A stretch of DNA of 64,000 nucleotides from CALMFG01 sp963674805 (GTDB lineage: Bacteria > Bacillota > Clostridia > Christensenellales > CALMFG01), in assembly GCA_963674805.2 (NCBI GenBank), contig CAXXNY010000006.1:1-64000 (forward strand). The letters run 5' to 3'. Made by a program: the position numbers and the translations under genes. Below the pieces are notes generated by a model that saw only the letters and a program-made list of their open reading frames with translations, was not told the origin of the DNA and searched no databases. Of this stretch, positions 25,789 to 34,893 are shown piece after piece; position 1 is the first letter of the stretch, and every line of letters begins with the position of its first letter.

Positions 25789-26451
25789 ATGATAGATAAA
25801 GAATTGATTAAACGAATGGTTTTAGCTCCTCTGACCACAGAAACAACAGCATCAGATATTATACAGTTTTCTAAGGACATTGAAGGACTGGAACCATATT
25901 CAGTACTGGTGGATGAGTATTATATTCCGCTGGCAAAGGAACTGATGCCGGACAGAAAGATTGGTACGATCATTGCATATCCGTTTGGCGGTTTTACGAC
26001 TGAAATGAAAGTTGAGATGACCAAGAAGGCAGTTGCGCTTGGATGCAGTGAGTTTGATATCGGAGCACAATATAGTTACATCAAGTCCGGCCGTTTTGAC
26101 CTTGCGAAAGACGACATGCTCAAAGTTGTCGAAGCGTCTCAGGGGAAACTGGACATTGTCGGTATGGCGCAAGTTGGACAGATGACGCTGGAAGAACTCG
26201 AAAAAATATGCAAAATGTTTTTGGAATGCGGCATTCATATTGTAAAGACCAACAGCGGCATGAATCAGGGAAACACAGTCATTGAACATATTTCATTTAT
26301 GCGCAGGGTCTTTGGGGGTACACTAGAAATCGAAGTTTCGGGCGGTGTCAGAACCGGAGATGACGCATACAGGTATATTGATGCAGGCGTTAATCGGATT
26401 CATTCGAGCGTTTGGAAAAATGTTATTGGCTGGACAGGGGGTGCACAATGA
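25789..26451 (+). CDS. DeoC-family aldolase paralogue D
   Basis: This 220-residue TIM barrel starts MIDKELIKRMVLAPLTTETT. It has the lysine in HIVKTNSGMNQG and the aspartate in SEFDIGAQYS, but the second lysine position reads EIEVSGGVRT. It therefore could form a Schiff base but lacks the helper lysine of DERA. It overlaps paralogue E by four bases (ATGA), which strongly suggests coupled synthesis and a physical partnership. GAGGGAG precedes the ATG. It most resembles paralogue B. Confidence 0.82.
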   Translation: MIDKELIKRMVLAPLTTETTASDIIQFSKDIEGLEPYSVLVDEYYIPLAKELMPDRKIGTIIAYPFGGFTTEMKVEMTKKAVALGCSEFDIGAQYSYIKSGRFDLAKDDMLKVVEASQGKLDIVGMAQVGQMTLEELEKICKMFLECGIHIVKTNSGMNQGNTVIEHISFMRRVFGGTLEIEVSGGVRTGDDAYRYIDAGVNRIHSSVWKNVIGWTGGAQ

Positions 26452-27116
26452 AAAAATCTGAAGTTGCAAAAATGGTCGATCAAACACAGCTAAAGCCCAA
26501 TGCAATGATCGAAATGATCGAAACCATTTGCTTGGAGTCCCGGCTGAACGGATTTGCCACGGTGGCAATTCATCCGGCGTATATTACTGACGCCGTAAGC
26601 TTCCTTGAAGGATCTGACGTTGGGATTACAGCGGCGCTGGCGTTTCCGTATGGCTCGTTGTCAGCAGAACTTAAGGTATTTGAAATTAAAGATGCTATCA
26701 GCAAAGGGGCAACGGATTGTGACTTTGTTATCAATGTTGGTGCATTGAAAAATAAGGATTATGACGTACTGAAAAGAGAAGCAGAAGCGTGCCGCAGTGC
26801 TATCGGAGATAAGATAATGAAGGCAATCTTTGAAGTATGTTTACTTACCGATGACGAAATTGTCAAAGCATGTGAAATATACGCGCAAGCCGGAACCGAT
26901 TTTGTAAAAACTTCAACGGGCTTTCTTGAACCGCCAACGCCGAGAATCGTTAAGCTGATGGCAGATGCGGTGGCAGGAACCGAAGTAAAAGTGAAAGCGG
27001 CAGGCGGTATTAAAACAGCGCAGGATGCAAAAGCGATGATTGAAGCTGGCGCTGCAAGATTAGGAACCAGCTCAGGGATGAAAATAATCGAACAATGGGT
27101 TGAATCGCAGGCATAA
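26448..27116 (+). CDS. Deoxyribose-phosphate-aldolase-type enzyme, paralogue E (canonical active site)
   Basis: This 222-residue class I aldolase has the complete DERA triad: TDCDFVINVGALK, FVKTSTGF and VKAAGGIKT. The segment VKTSTGF is the textbook DeoC signature. The ATG at 26448 lies inside the end of paralogue D. It is followed 33 bases later by an FGGY kinase. It most resembles paralogue A, whose active site has decayed. The presence of two canonical and three altered DeoC proteins in one locus is unusual. Confidence 0.87.
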   Translation: MKKSEVAKMVDQTQLKPNAMIEMIETICLESRLNGFATVAIHPAYITDAVSFLEGSDVGITAALAFPYGSLSAELKVFEIKDAISKGATDCDFVINVGALKNKDYDVLKREAEACRSAIGDKIMKAIFEVCLLTDDEIVKACEIYAQAGTDFVKTSTGFLEPPTPRIVKLMADAVAGTEVKVKAAGGIKTAQDAKAMIEAGAARLGTSSGMKIIEQWVESQA

Positions 27117-27149
27117 TCGCATTAAAAAACCAAGATGGAGAGTGGGAAT

Positions 27150-28712
27150 ATGGCAAAGAACATAATCTTATCGCATGATTTGGGAACATCCGGAGATAAA
27201 GCGTCCCTATACGATGAAAACGGGAAATTACTGGCCTCAACGTATTTTCCATATGAAGCATTTTATCCGCAGCCAGGATGGGTGGAACAGGATCCGGAGA
27301 GCTGGTGGAGTGCAATTTGCCAGTCAACAAAAAAAGTAATTGAGGAAGCGGGTATATCAAATACTCAAATTGCAGGAATTTCTTTCAGCGGTCAAATGAT
27401 GACATTGCTTCCGGTTTCTAAGGATGGAAAGATTTTAATGGACCGCGTCATCATCTGGGCAGACAGCAGAAGCACCGAGGAAGGAAAGCTCATTGAGGAT
27501 ACGGTCGGTTGGGAAAAGTTCTATCATATGACCGGCGCTGGAATGGCAGTGCCGCTGTATGCGATTGCCAAGATACTTTGGATTAAAAAACACCTTCCGG
27601 ATGTATATAAAAATACTTACAAACTCCTTGGTATAAAAGATGCGATGGTTCAGAAACTGACAGGCAACTTTTGCACAGATTTCTCTGAAGCATCAAATAA
27701 CGGGCTTTTTGACATCAATAAGCGCTGCTGGAGCAGAGAAATTATTGATGCAATCGGTTTGGATTATGATAAGCTGCCTGAACAGATTAGCAAATCCACG
27801 GACGTTGTGGGATACGTAACGGCTGAGGCTGCGGCTCAAACAGGTCTTGCGGAAGGCACATCGGTTGTAATCGGCGGCGGCGATGTATCCTGCGCGGCAT
27901 TAGGCGCGGGCGTGGTGTCGGAAGGCAACGCGTATAACTGCTTGGGTACGGCATCATGGTTTGCTGTGGCGGTTTCTAATCCGATGTTTGATAATCTGAT
28001 GCGGCCATTTACTCTCTGTCACGTTATACCCGATACATATGTTGTACAGCTAGCGATGTTCTCAGCCGGTGTTGCGCATGAATGGGTAAAGAGTAATTTG
28101 TGCGACGCGGAGGCAATGCTGTCAAAAGAAACGGGCAAGGGAGTTTATGACCAGTATGACAGTAAGGCATCTAAGGTTCCGGCCGGATCAAATGGTCTGA
28201 TATTCCTTCCCAATATGCTTCCCGGTGGGGCGCCTCATAACAATCTGGATGACAGAGGGGCTTTTGTCGGACTCAAGTTATCAAATACAAAAGATGATAT
28301 GTTAAGGTCGGTACTTGAAGGCGTGTCCTTCAATATTCGATTAATGTGTGAAGCGATTGAAAAACAGACCGGCCTTAACTTTGAATACGTAAACTTTATT
28401 GGCGGCGGTGCGAAGAGTGTGCTGTGGAGCAATATTCAGGCTAATATCCTGGGTAAAGAACTGCGTACGCTGGAATTACAGCAGGAAGCGAACTCGCTTG
28501 GCGCCGCAATCCTTGCAGGAATTGGTCTGGGGATATTCTCAGATTTCAATACTGCTGCAAAGGAATTTATCAAAGTAAAAGATGTTTATGTGCCCAGTGC
28601 AACAGAAACAGCCGTATATAACGAAATATATCCGATTTTTTCTGAGGTCTATGATGCATTGGTGCCGGTAAATTCAAAGTTGAAAAGTTTCGATGGTAGA
28701 AAATCCGAGTAA
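27150..28712 (+). CDS. FGGY-family carbohydrate kinase (xylulokinase-like) 1
   Basis: In this 520-residue ATP-dependent sugar kinase the first actin-like domain starts MAKNIILSHDLGTSGDKASLYD. It has WVEQDPESWW and IWADSRS with the catalytic aspartate. The second domain has the ATP-binding block GGGAKSVLWSNIQANILG. FGGY kinases phosphorylate pentuloses, polyols or erythritol-type compounds. Here it would act on substrate brought in by the ABC importer that follows. GGAGAG lies about 8 bases before the ATG at 27150. A second FGGY kinase is at 37060. Confidence 0.88.
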   Translation: MAKNIILSHDLGTSGDKASLYDENGKLLASTYFPYEAFYPQPGWVEQDPESWWSAICQSTKKVIEEAGISNTQIAGISFSGQMMTLLPVSKDGKILMDRVIIWADSRSTEEGKLIEDTVGWEKFYHMTGAGMAVPLYAIAKILWIKKHLPDVYKNTYKLLGIKDAMVQKLTGNFCTDFSEASNNGLFDINKRCWSREIIDAIGLDYDKLPEQISKSTDVVGYVTAEAAAQTGLAEGTSVVIGGGDVSCAALGAGVVSEGNAYNCLGTASWFAVAVSNPMFDNLMRPFTLCHVIPDTYVVQLAMFSAGVAHEWVKSNLCDAEAMLSKETGKGVYDQYDSKASKVPAGSNGLIFLPNMLPGGAPHNNLDDRGAFVGLKLSNTKDDMLRSVLEGVSFNIRLMCEAIEKQTGLNFEYVNFIGGGAKSVLWSNIQANILGKELRTLELQQEANSLGAAILAGIGLGIFSDFNTAAKEFIKVKDVYVPSATETAVYNEIYPIFSEVYDALVPVNSKLKSFDGRKSE

Positions 28713-28747
28713 TCGAAAATCATCGAAAAATAAGAAAGGAGAAAACT

Positions 28748-29974
28748 ATGAAAAGGAGATCATTATTTAGCTCCGTTGTTGTAATCGTTATTTTGGTTGC
28801 TATGCTGACAGGCTGTAACGCAGCAAGTACGGCTGACACTGCTGTTGAAAGTGACAGCCAGGAAGCAACCGAAAGCCAGGCGGCACAAGCGGATGTAAGC
28901 GATGATACGAGTGAAGGTGATGATAGTGTTCAGGGACGGTATAATTTATCTACGGATACCGGCTTTGATATCATGATCTACGGCGGTTCATGGAATGATT
29001 GGTTTGTTAATGCACCATCAATCTATGAATATAAAGTTGAAGCGCCGTACAAGATCGGTTTCATTACCGGTTGGAGAGGAAATCCGTGGCAGGAAGTATG
29101 TATCGCTGAATTCGAACGTGAGGTCGGAAGATCGACACTGATAGAAGAATACATGCATTTAGACAGCGCGGGGGATGTTGACACCCAGATTGCGAATCTT
29201 GAAGGAATGTTCACGATGTGGCAGAATGGCGAGCTTGACGGTATTATCGTTGATCCGCTGGATCCTGTTGCATTAAATGCAACAATCACAAAGATTTATG
29301 AGGCCGGATGCCCGATCATTCTATTCAACAATGCTGTGGATTCAACCGAGTATACGTCACTGATTACCGACGACCCGGTTGCCTATGGAAAAAATGATGC
29401 GCAATGGCTGGTTGATCAACTTGACGGCGAAGGCGACATTTTGTTCTTCCGCGGTTTACAGGGATATCCGATTGACGAAGGCAGAGGCGGCGGCGCCGAA
29501 GCTGTATTTGCTCAATATCCCGGCATTAACATCGTAGCAATGGAATATGCTGAATGGTCAGCGGACGTTGCAAAATCAAAATTCTTTGATATGGTAGCAG
29601 CGCATCCTGATTTTGATGCAATTTATTCCGAGGGCGGCCAGATGTCATTGGCAATCATTGATGGTATGCTTGAACTTGGGATGGATCCCAGTTTGTATCC
29701 GCATGCATCAGAAGACCAGAACGGTTTCCTGAAGAAATGCTTGGAATATGATATTCCTGCCTGCGCATCCTGCCATCCTTCTATCAATAGCGCGATTGCA
29801 GTGCATGTCATGGAAATGCTGCTTCAGGGATATCCGGTGCCAAAACTGTACTATTATTCTACACCGTTTATTTCTGATGTTGACTTCGAAACCTATGTAC
29901 GACCAGATGCTCCGGACGGAATCTTTGTATTCACTCCGCTTGATGATGCGACACTAAATTCCATTATTAAGTAA
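28748..29974 (+). CDS. Sugar ABC transporter substrate-binding lipoprotein (ribose type)
   Basis: This 408-residue protein starts with a lipoprotein signal (MKRRSLFSSVVVIVILVAM then lipobox LTGC). An acidic linker rich in A, T, S, E and D follows (residues 25-60). Then comes a type I periplasmic-binding fold with YKIGFITGWRGNPWQ, DGIIVDPLDP and ILFFRGLQGYPIDEGRG. It captures the sugar outside and delivers it to the permeases at 31590 and 32518. Insertions make it longer than RbsB, as in several Firmicutes binding proteins. A strong hairpin follows the gene. Confidence 0.88.
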   Translation: MKRRSLFSSVVVIVILVAMLTGCNAASTADTAVESDSQEATESQAAQADVSDDTSEGDDSVQGRYNLSTDTGFDIMIYGGSWNDWFVNAPSIYEYKVEAPYKIGFITGWRGNPWQEVCIAEFEREVGRSTLIEEYMHLDSAGDVDTQIANLEGMFTMWQNGELDGIIVDPLDPVALNATITKIYEAGCPIILFNNAVDSTEYTSLITDDPVAYGKNDAQWLVDQLDGEGDILFFRGLQGYPIDEGRGGGAEAVFAQYPGINIVAMEYAEWSADVAKSKFFDMVAAHPDFDAIYSEGGQMSLAIIDGMLELGMDPSLYPHASEDQNGFLKKCLEYDIPACASCHPSINSAIAVHVMEMLLQGYPVPKLYYYSTPFISDVDFETYVRPDAPDGIFVFTPLDDATLNSIIK

Positions 29975-30005
29975 TTCTGATACAATGATATTGGGGTATT
30001 AAAAT

Positions 30006-30041
30006 GAGGCGGCAGCCTGCTGAAAGGCGGGTTGCCGTCTC
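30006..30041 (+). terminator. Strong intra-operon hairpin between binding protein and ATPase genes
   Basis: A stem of 13 pairs (GGCGGCAGCCTGC with GGCGGGTTGCCGTC, including G-T pairs) encloses a short loop with no U-run. Such hairpins often stabilise the upstream mRNA or trim readthrough, so that the binding protein is made in excess of the transporter. Confidence 0.6.
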
Positions 30042-30066
30042 CTAAAAAAGAGAGGGGCATTTGACA

Positions 30067-31572
30067 ATGCAGAAATTATTGCAGGTAAGGTCACTTGATA
30101 AGGCCTGGCCTGGAGTACACGTACTGAAAGGCATATCATTTTCTCTGGAGTCTGGTAAGATTTACGCGCTTGTCGGTGAAAACGGCGCAGGAAAATCAAC
30201 CATGGTTAAGATCATCATGGGGCTTGAAAAACCGGATTCTGGAGAACTGATTATCAAGGGCGAAAAAGCTAAAATCCACAACCCGATTGATGCACGCAAT
30301 AAATATAAAATTGATGCGGTTTTTCAGGAGCATTCGCTGATTCCTGAAATGACAGTTGCTGAAAACCTTGCATTAGACTTTATTCATGAATTTAAAACGG
30401 GGCCGTTGATCTCATCCGCGAAACTAATGGAATATGCGGATAAAGTACTCTCAACGGTTAACTTAAATCTTGACTCATCCAGAAAAGTTAAAACGCTATC
30501 GGAAGGCGAAAAGAGTATTGTTGAGCTTGCAAAAGTAATCGCGAGAGACGTCGATTTAATTATATTGGACGAAATCACCTCTGCGCTTGAGTTTGAAACA
30601 GTGGAGAAACTCGTCAAGCTGTTGATGGAATTGAAAGCAAAAGGGAAATCCTTCATCTTTATTTCACACAGGATGGAAGAAGTCTTGAACTATTCAGATG
30701 AGATTTTGGTACTCAAAGACGGAACGCTTTCCGGACAAATCGACAACGAAGAAAAAAATGATTGTGAAGAAAAACGAAGAAAGATCATTACATTAATGAC
30801 AGGGCTGACCTGCGGGCTTGAGTTTCCGCAGAAAAAGGGTGCGCCGGGTGATGCACAGGATGTTTTAGAAGTGCGCCATCTTTCTTCAAAAACGCTTCAT
30901 GATATTAACTTAAAAGTGAAGACAGGCGAAATTGTATGCTTATCAGGCTTAAGCGGCCAGGGACAAAGCGAACTGTTACGCACGATTACCGGTGTCCTTC
31001 CGAAAAAAGAAGGGGAAATCTTAATTGAAGGGAAAGAAACAAAAATCCGCAAGATTAAGGATTCCATGGACAACGGAGTTATATATCTTTCTGATAAGCG
31101 GGATGAGGAAGAAATTTGGGGAGAGCACGACCTATTGTTCAATATGGTGATGGGGAGCCTGCATAAACGGACAAAGCTTGGCGTAATCAACTGTAAGGCG
31201 GAATATGAAACTGCTCAGAAAATGGTTGAACGGTTAAAGATCGAAACGCCGGGGCTCGAAAAATTGATTCGCTTTTTAAGCGGCGGTAACAGACAGAAAG
31301 TTGTTATTGCGCGTTATCTGCTGGCAAATCCTAAACTGCTGGTGCTTGATCAGCCGACTGTCGGGTTGGATATTGCCACAAAATTAGAGATTTACAAATT
31401 GTTAAGAGAACTGGCCGATTCCGGATTATCATGCCTTGCGCTGTTTACCGAACGGGATGAGATTCTGAAACTACCTGATCGTATTGTTGTTATGTGCGAA
31501 GGAAGCATTGTTGCGGAGTTTGACGGATTGTCGGTTGAAGAAGAAGAACTTTTGCATTCATATTATAGATAG
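30067..31572 (+). CDS. Sugar ABC transporter ATP-binding protein (RbsA-like, two ATPase domains)
   Basis: In this 501-residue protein domain 1 has Walker A GENGAGKST near residue 40, signature LSEGEKSIVELA and Walker B LIILDEITSALE. Domain 2 has the degenerate P-loop GLSGQGQSELL typical of RbsA C-terminal domains, signature LSGGNRQKVVIARYLL and Walker B LLVLDQPTVGLD. It powers import through the two following permeases. The ATG at 30067 lies 9 bases after GAGAGGGG; a TTG six bases earlier is less likely. Confidence 0.9.
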   Translation: MQKLLQVRSLDKAWPGVHVLKGISFSLESGKIYALVGENGAGKSTMVKIIMGLEKPDSGELIIKGEKAKIHNPIDARNKYKIDAVFQEHSLIPEMTVAENLALDFIHEFKTGPLISSAKLMEYADKVLSTVNLNLDSSRKVKTLSEGEKSIVELAKVIARDVDLIILDEITSALEFETVEKLVKLLMELKAKGKSFIFISHRMEEVLNYSDEILVLKDGTLSGQIDNEEKNDCEEKRRKIITLMTGLTCGLEFPQKKGAPGDAQDVLEVRHLSSKTLHDINLKVKTGEIVCLSGLSGQGQSELLRTITGVLPKKEGEILIEGKETKIRKIKDSMDNGVIYLSDKRDEEEIWGEHDLLFNMVMGSLHKRTKLGVINCKAEYETAQKMVERLKIETPGLEKLIRFLSGGNRQKVVIARYLLANPKLLVLDQPTVGLDIATKLEIYKLLRELADSGLSCLALFTERDEILKLPDRIVVMCEGSIVAEFDGLSVEEEELLHSYYR

Positions 31573-31589
31573 GGATTAATGGTGTAGAT

Positions 31590-32525
31590 ATGATTAAAAG
31601 ATTTGTCAAAGAGCAGTATACATATGTGATCCTGGCCCTGTTATGGCTGATTGCTGCGGTGAGTTCGCCTTTCTTCAGATCGGCCAACACTTTTTCGGCG
31701 ATATTTGCTGCGGCAGTACCGATTGTTATGATTGGATTTGCTCAGACTATTGTTGTGTTAAGCGGCGGATTTGATTTATCAGTCGGAGCACTGGCTGGAT
31801 TTTCAACTGTAATATGCTCATATCTAATGGAAGGCAGCCTGATTTTGGCCGTGATTGCTGTACTGGTCGTGGGAATCATTGTTGGACTGATTAACGGGCT
31901 GGGGATTACGATATTTAAGATTGAACCGTTTATCATGACCCTTGGCATTATGTTTGTGCTCAATGGTTTAGGATTGGCGTTAAGACCAAGCCCTGGCGGA
32001 TATATTTCGGAAGGATTGAGAAATTTCTTTCTGCTTTCCGTCGGTAACTTTGCTTATATCCCATTGGTTATGATTATTGTATTCGGTATTCTCGGAACAC
32101 TGATGCTGAATAAAACGTCGCTCGGACGCCAGATATATGCCGTCGGCGGAAATATAAAAGCAGCACAGATGTCTGGAATCCGGGTTAAGCGGACAAAGGT
32201 ATTGGTATATACGATCAGTGCGGCGGTTTCTGCACTGTCCGGGGTATTTATTGCATGCCGGATATCCAGCGGAAACGCGGAATCAGGTGCCAGATATTTG
32301 TTTGATTCATTTATTGTTGTTTTCATGGGCGGCACACTCGTATCCGGCGGTGTAGGAGGATATAGTGGCACGATATCCAGTTCACTGATTATCGCATCTC
32401 TTGTATACATACTGCAGTTTTTTGAGATTTCATCATGGTACCAATTTATTATCAAGGGGCTGTTGTTGCTAATCGTAACAGGGATACAAATTCTATTGCA
32501 GAATCGGAGAAGCAAAAATGTTTAA
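31590..32525 (+). CDS. Sugar ABC transporter permease 1 (RbsC-like)
   Basis: This 311-residue membrane protein has about eight to nine membrane helices and the RbsC family stretch VVLSGGFDLSVGALAGFS near residues 52-70. A coupling loop follows around GRQIYAVGGNIKAAQMSGI, which contacts the ATPase. It overlaps permease 2 by 8 bases. With permease 2 it forms a heterodimeric channel, whereas ribose systems usually use one RbsC protein twice. Confidence 0.88.
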   Translation: MIKRFVKEQYTYVILALLWLIAAVSSPFFRSANTFSAIFAAAVPIVMIGFAQTIVVLSGGFDLSVGALAGFSTVICSYLMEGSLILAVIAVLVVGIIVGLINGLGITIFKIEPFIMTLGIMFVLNGLGLALRPSPGGYISEGLRNFFLLSVGNFAYIPLVMIIVFGILGTLMLNKTSLGRQIYAVGGNIKAAQMSGIRVKRTKVLVYTISAAVSALSGVFIACRISSGNAESGARYLFDSFIVVFMGGTLVSGGVGGYSGTISSSLIIASLVYILQFFEISSWYQFIIKGLLLLIVTGIQILLQNRRSKNV

Positions 32526-33510
32526 TTATAAATTTCTGACAAAAATCAAAAAGAATATGCAGCTCTTCGTTATAGGGCTCGCACTGGTGCTGCTGATTAT
32601 TGTGGCGGGGATCGTACAACCAAGCTTTTTTTCTGCAAACCACCTGATTAACATTATGTACTTAAACACCATGTTCGGGATACTGGCGATTTCTCAAACG
32701 ATTGTTATCCTGTCAGGCGGGATTGATATGTCTGTTGGTGCGGTATATTGGATTACAATCATGCTGGGTTCACAGATCATGAAGGGCGAGAACCTGATGC
32801 AGGGTATTCTGATATGTCTGGCGCTTGGCCTTGTCATCGGCTTCATTAATGGATTTTGTATCGCGAAGCTGAAGATTTCCTTTGTTGTTACAACGCTGGC
32901 TATGATGATTATTTTAACCGGTGTGCTATATGTGGCAACCGGCGGCGGTGGCGGAGGGAAAGCGGCAGAAAGCCTGACCGAATTTTCGATTTACCGCATA
33001 TTTAGATCCGGAACCAAGGGCGGGTTTAACGGCATTCCGGTACGTACACTAATTTGGGTGGTATTGACGGTGATTATGTCGTTTATACTGAACAAGACGC
33101 TTCCGGGATGGAAGATTAAATCATTGGGCAGCAATCTCATGGCGACCCGTTTCAGCGGAATGAGCGTAGAAAGAACGCAGATTATGGTTTATATGCTCAG
33201 TGGATTATTCGCTGTTATCGCCGGACTCTTTTATCTGGGGCAGGCGCGGACACCATATCCGACATTCCAGGGCGGAGTCGGTGTTGGTTCAGGCATTACA
33301 CTGCAGTCCATTGCAGCAGTTGTTGTAGGTGGAACGCTATTCTCAGGCGGCAAAGGCGGAGTCGGCGGCACTTTTCTCGGTGTCATGCTGCTTTCGATTC
33401 TATATAGTCTGCTCGGAATGGTGGGCTTGAATGAAAATTTACAGACGATATTGAATGGCGTTATCATTTTGATCATCGTCGGTGCATACAGCAGGTCAAA
33501 GATAGAATAG
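32518..33510 (+). CDS. Sugar ABC transporter permease 2 (RbsC-like)
   Basis: This 330-residue membrane protein has the RbsC signature TIVILSGGIDMSVGAVYW near residues 60-78 and the coupling loop SLGSNLMATRFSGMSVERT. A glycine run, TGGGGGGKA, lies in an outer loop near residues 140-148. The late block VVVGGTLFSGGKGGVGGTFLG is typical. It forms the second half of the importer. The ATG overlaps the end of permease 1, and the flavoprotein gene starts 8 bases after its stop. Confidence 0.88.
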   Translation: MFNYKFLTKIKKNMQLFVIGLALVLLIIVAGIVQPSFFSANHLINIMYLNTMFGILAISQTIVILSGGIDMSVGAVYWITIMLGSQIMKGENLMQGILICLALGLVIGFINGFCIAKLKISFVVTTLAMMIILTGVLYVATGGGGGGKAAESLTEFSIYRIFRSGTKGGFNGIPVRTLIWVVLTVIMSFILNKTLPGWKIKSLGSNLMATRFSGMSVERTQIMVYMLSGLFAVIAGLFYLGQARTPYPTFQGGVGVGSGITLQSIAAVVVGGTLFSGGKGGVGGTFLGVMLLSILYSLLGMVGLNENLQTILNGVIILIIVGAYSRSKIE

Positions 33511-33518
33511 GAGACAAA

Positions 33519-34880
33519 ATGAAACAGTTAACTAAAGATGTAGTCATAATAGGCGGAGGCCCCGGTGGTTATGTTGCGGGACCGATTCTGGCATCAAAGG
33601 GTTTGTCCGTTGCGTGCGTTGAAAGGGAAGTGCTAGGCGGAACGTGTTTGAAGTGGGGCTGCATGCCCACGAAAAGCCTGGTATCTGTATCGGCATGTAT
33701 TGATAAAATCAATCATGCGGATACATATGGTATAACCGCTGGGCCGTGGAGTCTGGACTTTGAAAAGACGATGGAACGGACGAATGGGCATGTCAAAAAA
33801 CTGGAATCCGGCTGTGTATCCAAGTTTAATAAAGTAGGCATAGACCTGTTTATGGGTTTTGGCAGCTTTGTCGATGAAAAGACGGTCAGAGTAGATCCGA
33901 ATGAAGGCGAGCCCTTTGAGATCAAAGCAAAGCATATCATCATAGATACCGGCTCGTCGTCAGCGACGATCCCGCCGTTTAATGATGATGCGGATATCAT
34001 GACGAATCGCGAAGCGCTCTCGATGAACAGTCTGCCCGAAAGCTTACTGATTATTGGCGGCGGTGTTATCGGTTGTGAGTTTGCAAATATATTTGCAAAT
34101 TTCGGTGTCAAGGTTACCATGGTCGAATTAATGGACAGAATACTCCCGCCGGTGGATGCTGATGTTGCTGATTTAATGCAGCAAGAGCTTAGCGGTCTGG
34201 GCGTTGATATCCAGCTTGGGACAAAAGTTGAGTCTTATACGAAGAAGAATAACGGGTATACATGTAAACTGTCAAACGGTAAAACCATTGAAACAGAAAA
34301 AATCATGGTCGTTGTCGGCAGGCGCCCAAATTCGGATAAAATAGGGCTTGAAAATACGGAGATTAAAACCAATCAAAAAGGGCATATCCAGGTAGACAGC
34401 TATTTAAAAACAGCGGTTAATCATATTTACGCAATGGGAGATGTTATTGGCGGTACACTTGCACATGTTTCAAGAATGGAGGGGGAAATTGTCGCTAAAA
34501 ATATTTTAGGCGAAAATCTCCCTATGGATTATAAGGTCGTTCCGTGGTCTATATTTACGAACCTTGAGATCAGCGGCGTGGGAGTTACCGAACAGAAAGC
34601 GAAGGAACAGGGAGTGGATTATCTGGTCTCGGTTTCAAAGTTTTCGAGCAACGGGAAAGCCATGGTAAGCGATGAAATGGACGGCTTCGTAAAGCTGATT
34701 GCCGACAAGCACACAAAGAAGATTTTAGGGGTTCAAATTATCGGGCCGCATGCATCAGACTTGATTCATGAGATGGCGCTTGCAATTCATTGTGATTTAA
34801 CAACCACATCTGTCAGCTCAATGATACATGTGCATCCAACGCTTGCGGAAGCGGTATTAAAAGCATGCCAACAGGCGTAA
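33519..34880 (+). CDS. Dihydrolipoyl-dehydrogenase-like FAD/NAD disulfide oxidoreductase
   Basis: This 453-residue flavoprotein has FAD-binding IGGGPGGYVAG (residues 11-21), the redox disulfide GGTCLKWGCMPTK near 41-53, and the NAD-binding IIGGGVIGCEFA near 178. The second FAD block is IYAMGDVIGG and the C-terminal HVHPTLAEAV supplies the His-Glu pair. These are all features of lipoamide dehydrogenase. No lipoyl carrier or 2-oxo-acid dehydrogenase gene is nearby. It may therefore serve another disulfide carrier, perhaps the cysteine-rich protein encoded next. TAGGAGAC precedes the ATG. Confidence 0.85.
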   Translation: MKQLTKDVVIIGGGPGGYVAGPILASKGLSVACVEREVLGGTCLKWGCMPTKSLVSVSACIDKINHADTYGITAGPWSLDFEKTMERTNGHVKKLESGCVSKFNKVGIDLFMGFGSFVDEKTVRVDPNEGEPFEIKAKHIIIDTGSSSATIPPFNDDADIMTNREALSMNSLPESLLIIGGGVIGCEFANIFANFGVKVTMVELMDRILPPVDADVADLMQQELSGLGVDIQLGTKVESYTKKNNGYTCKLSNGKTIETEKIMVVVGRRPNSDKIGLENTEIKTNQKGHIQVDSYLKTAVNHIYAMGDVIGGTLAHVSRMEGEIVAKNILGENLPMDYKVVPWSIFTNLEISGVGVTEQKAKEQGVDYLVSVSKFSSNGKAMVSDEMDGFVKLIADKHTKKILGVQIIGPHASDLIHEMALAIHCDLTTTSVSSMIHVHPTLAEAVLKACQQA

Positions 34881-34893
34881 AAAGGAGAAAACG

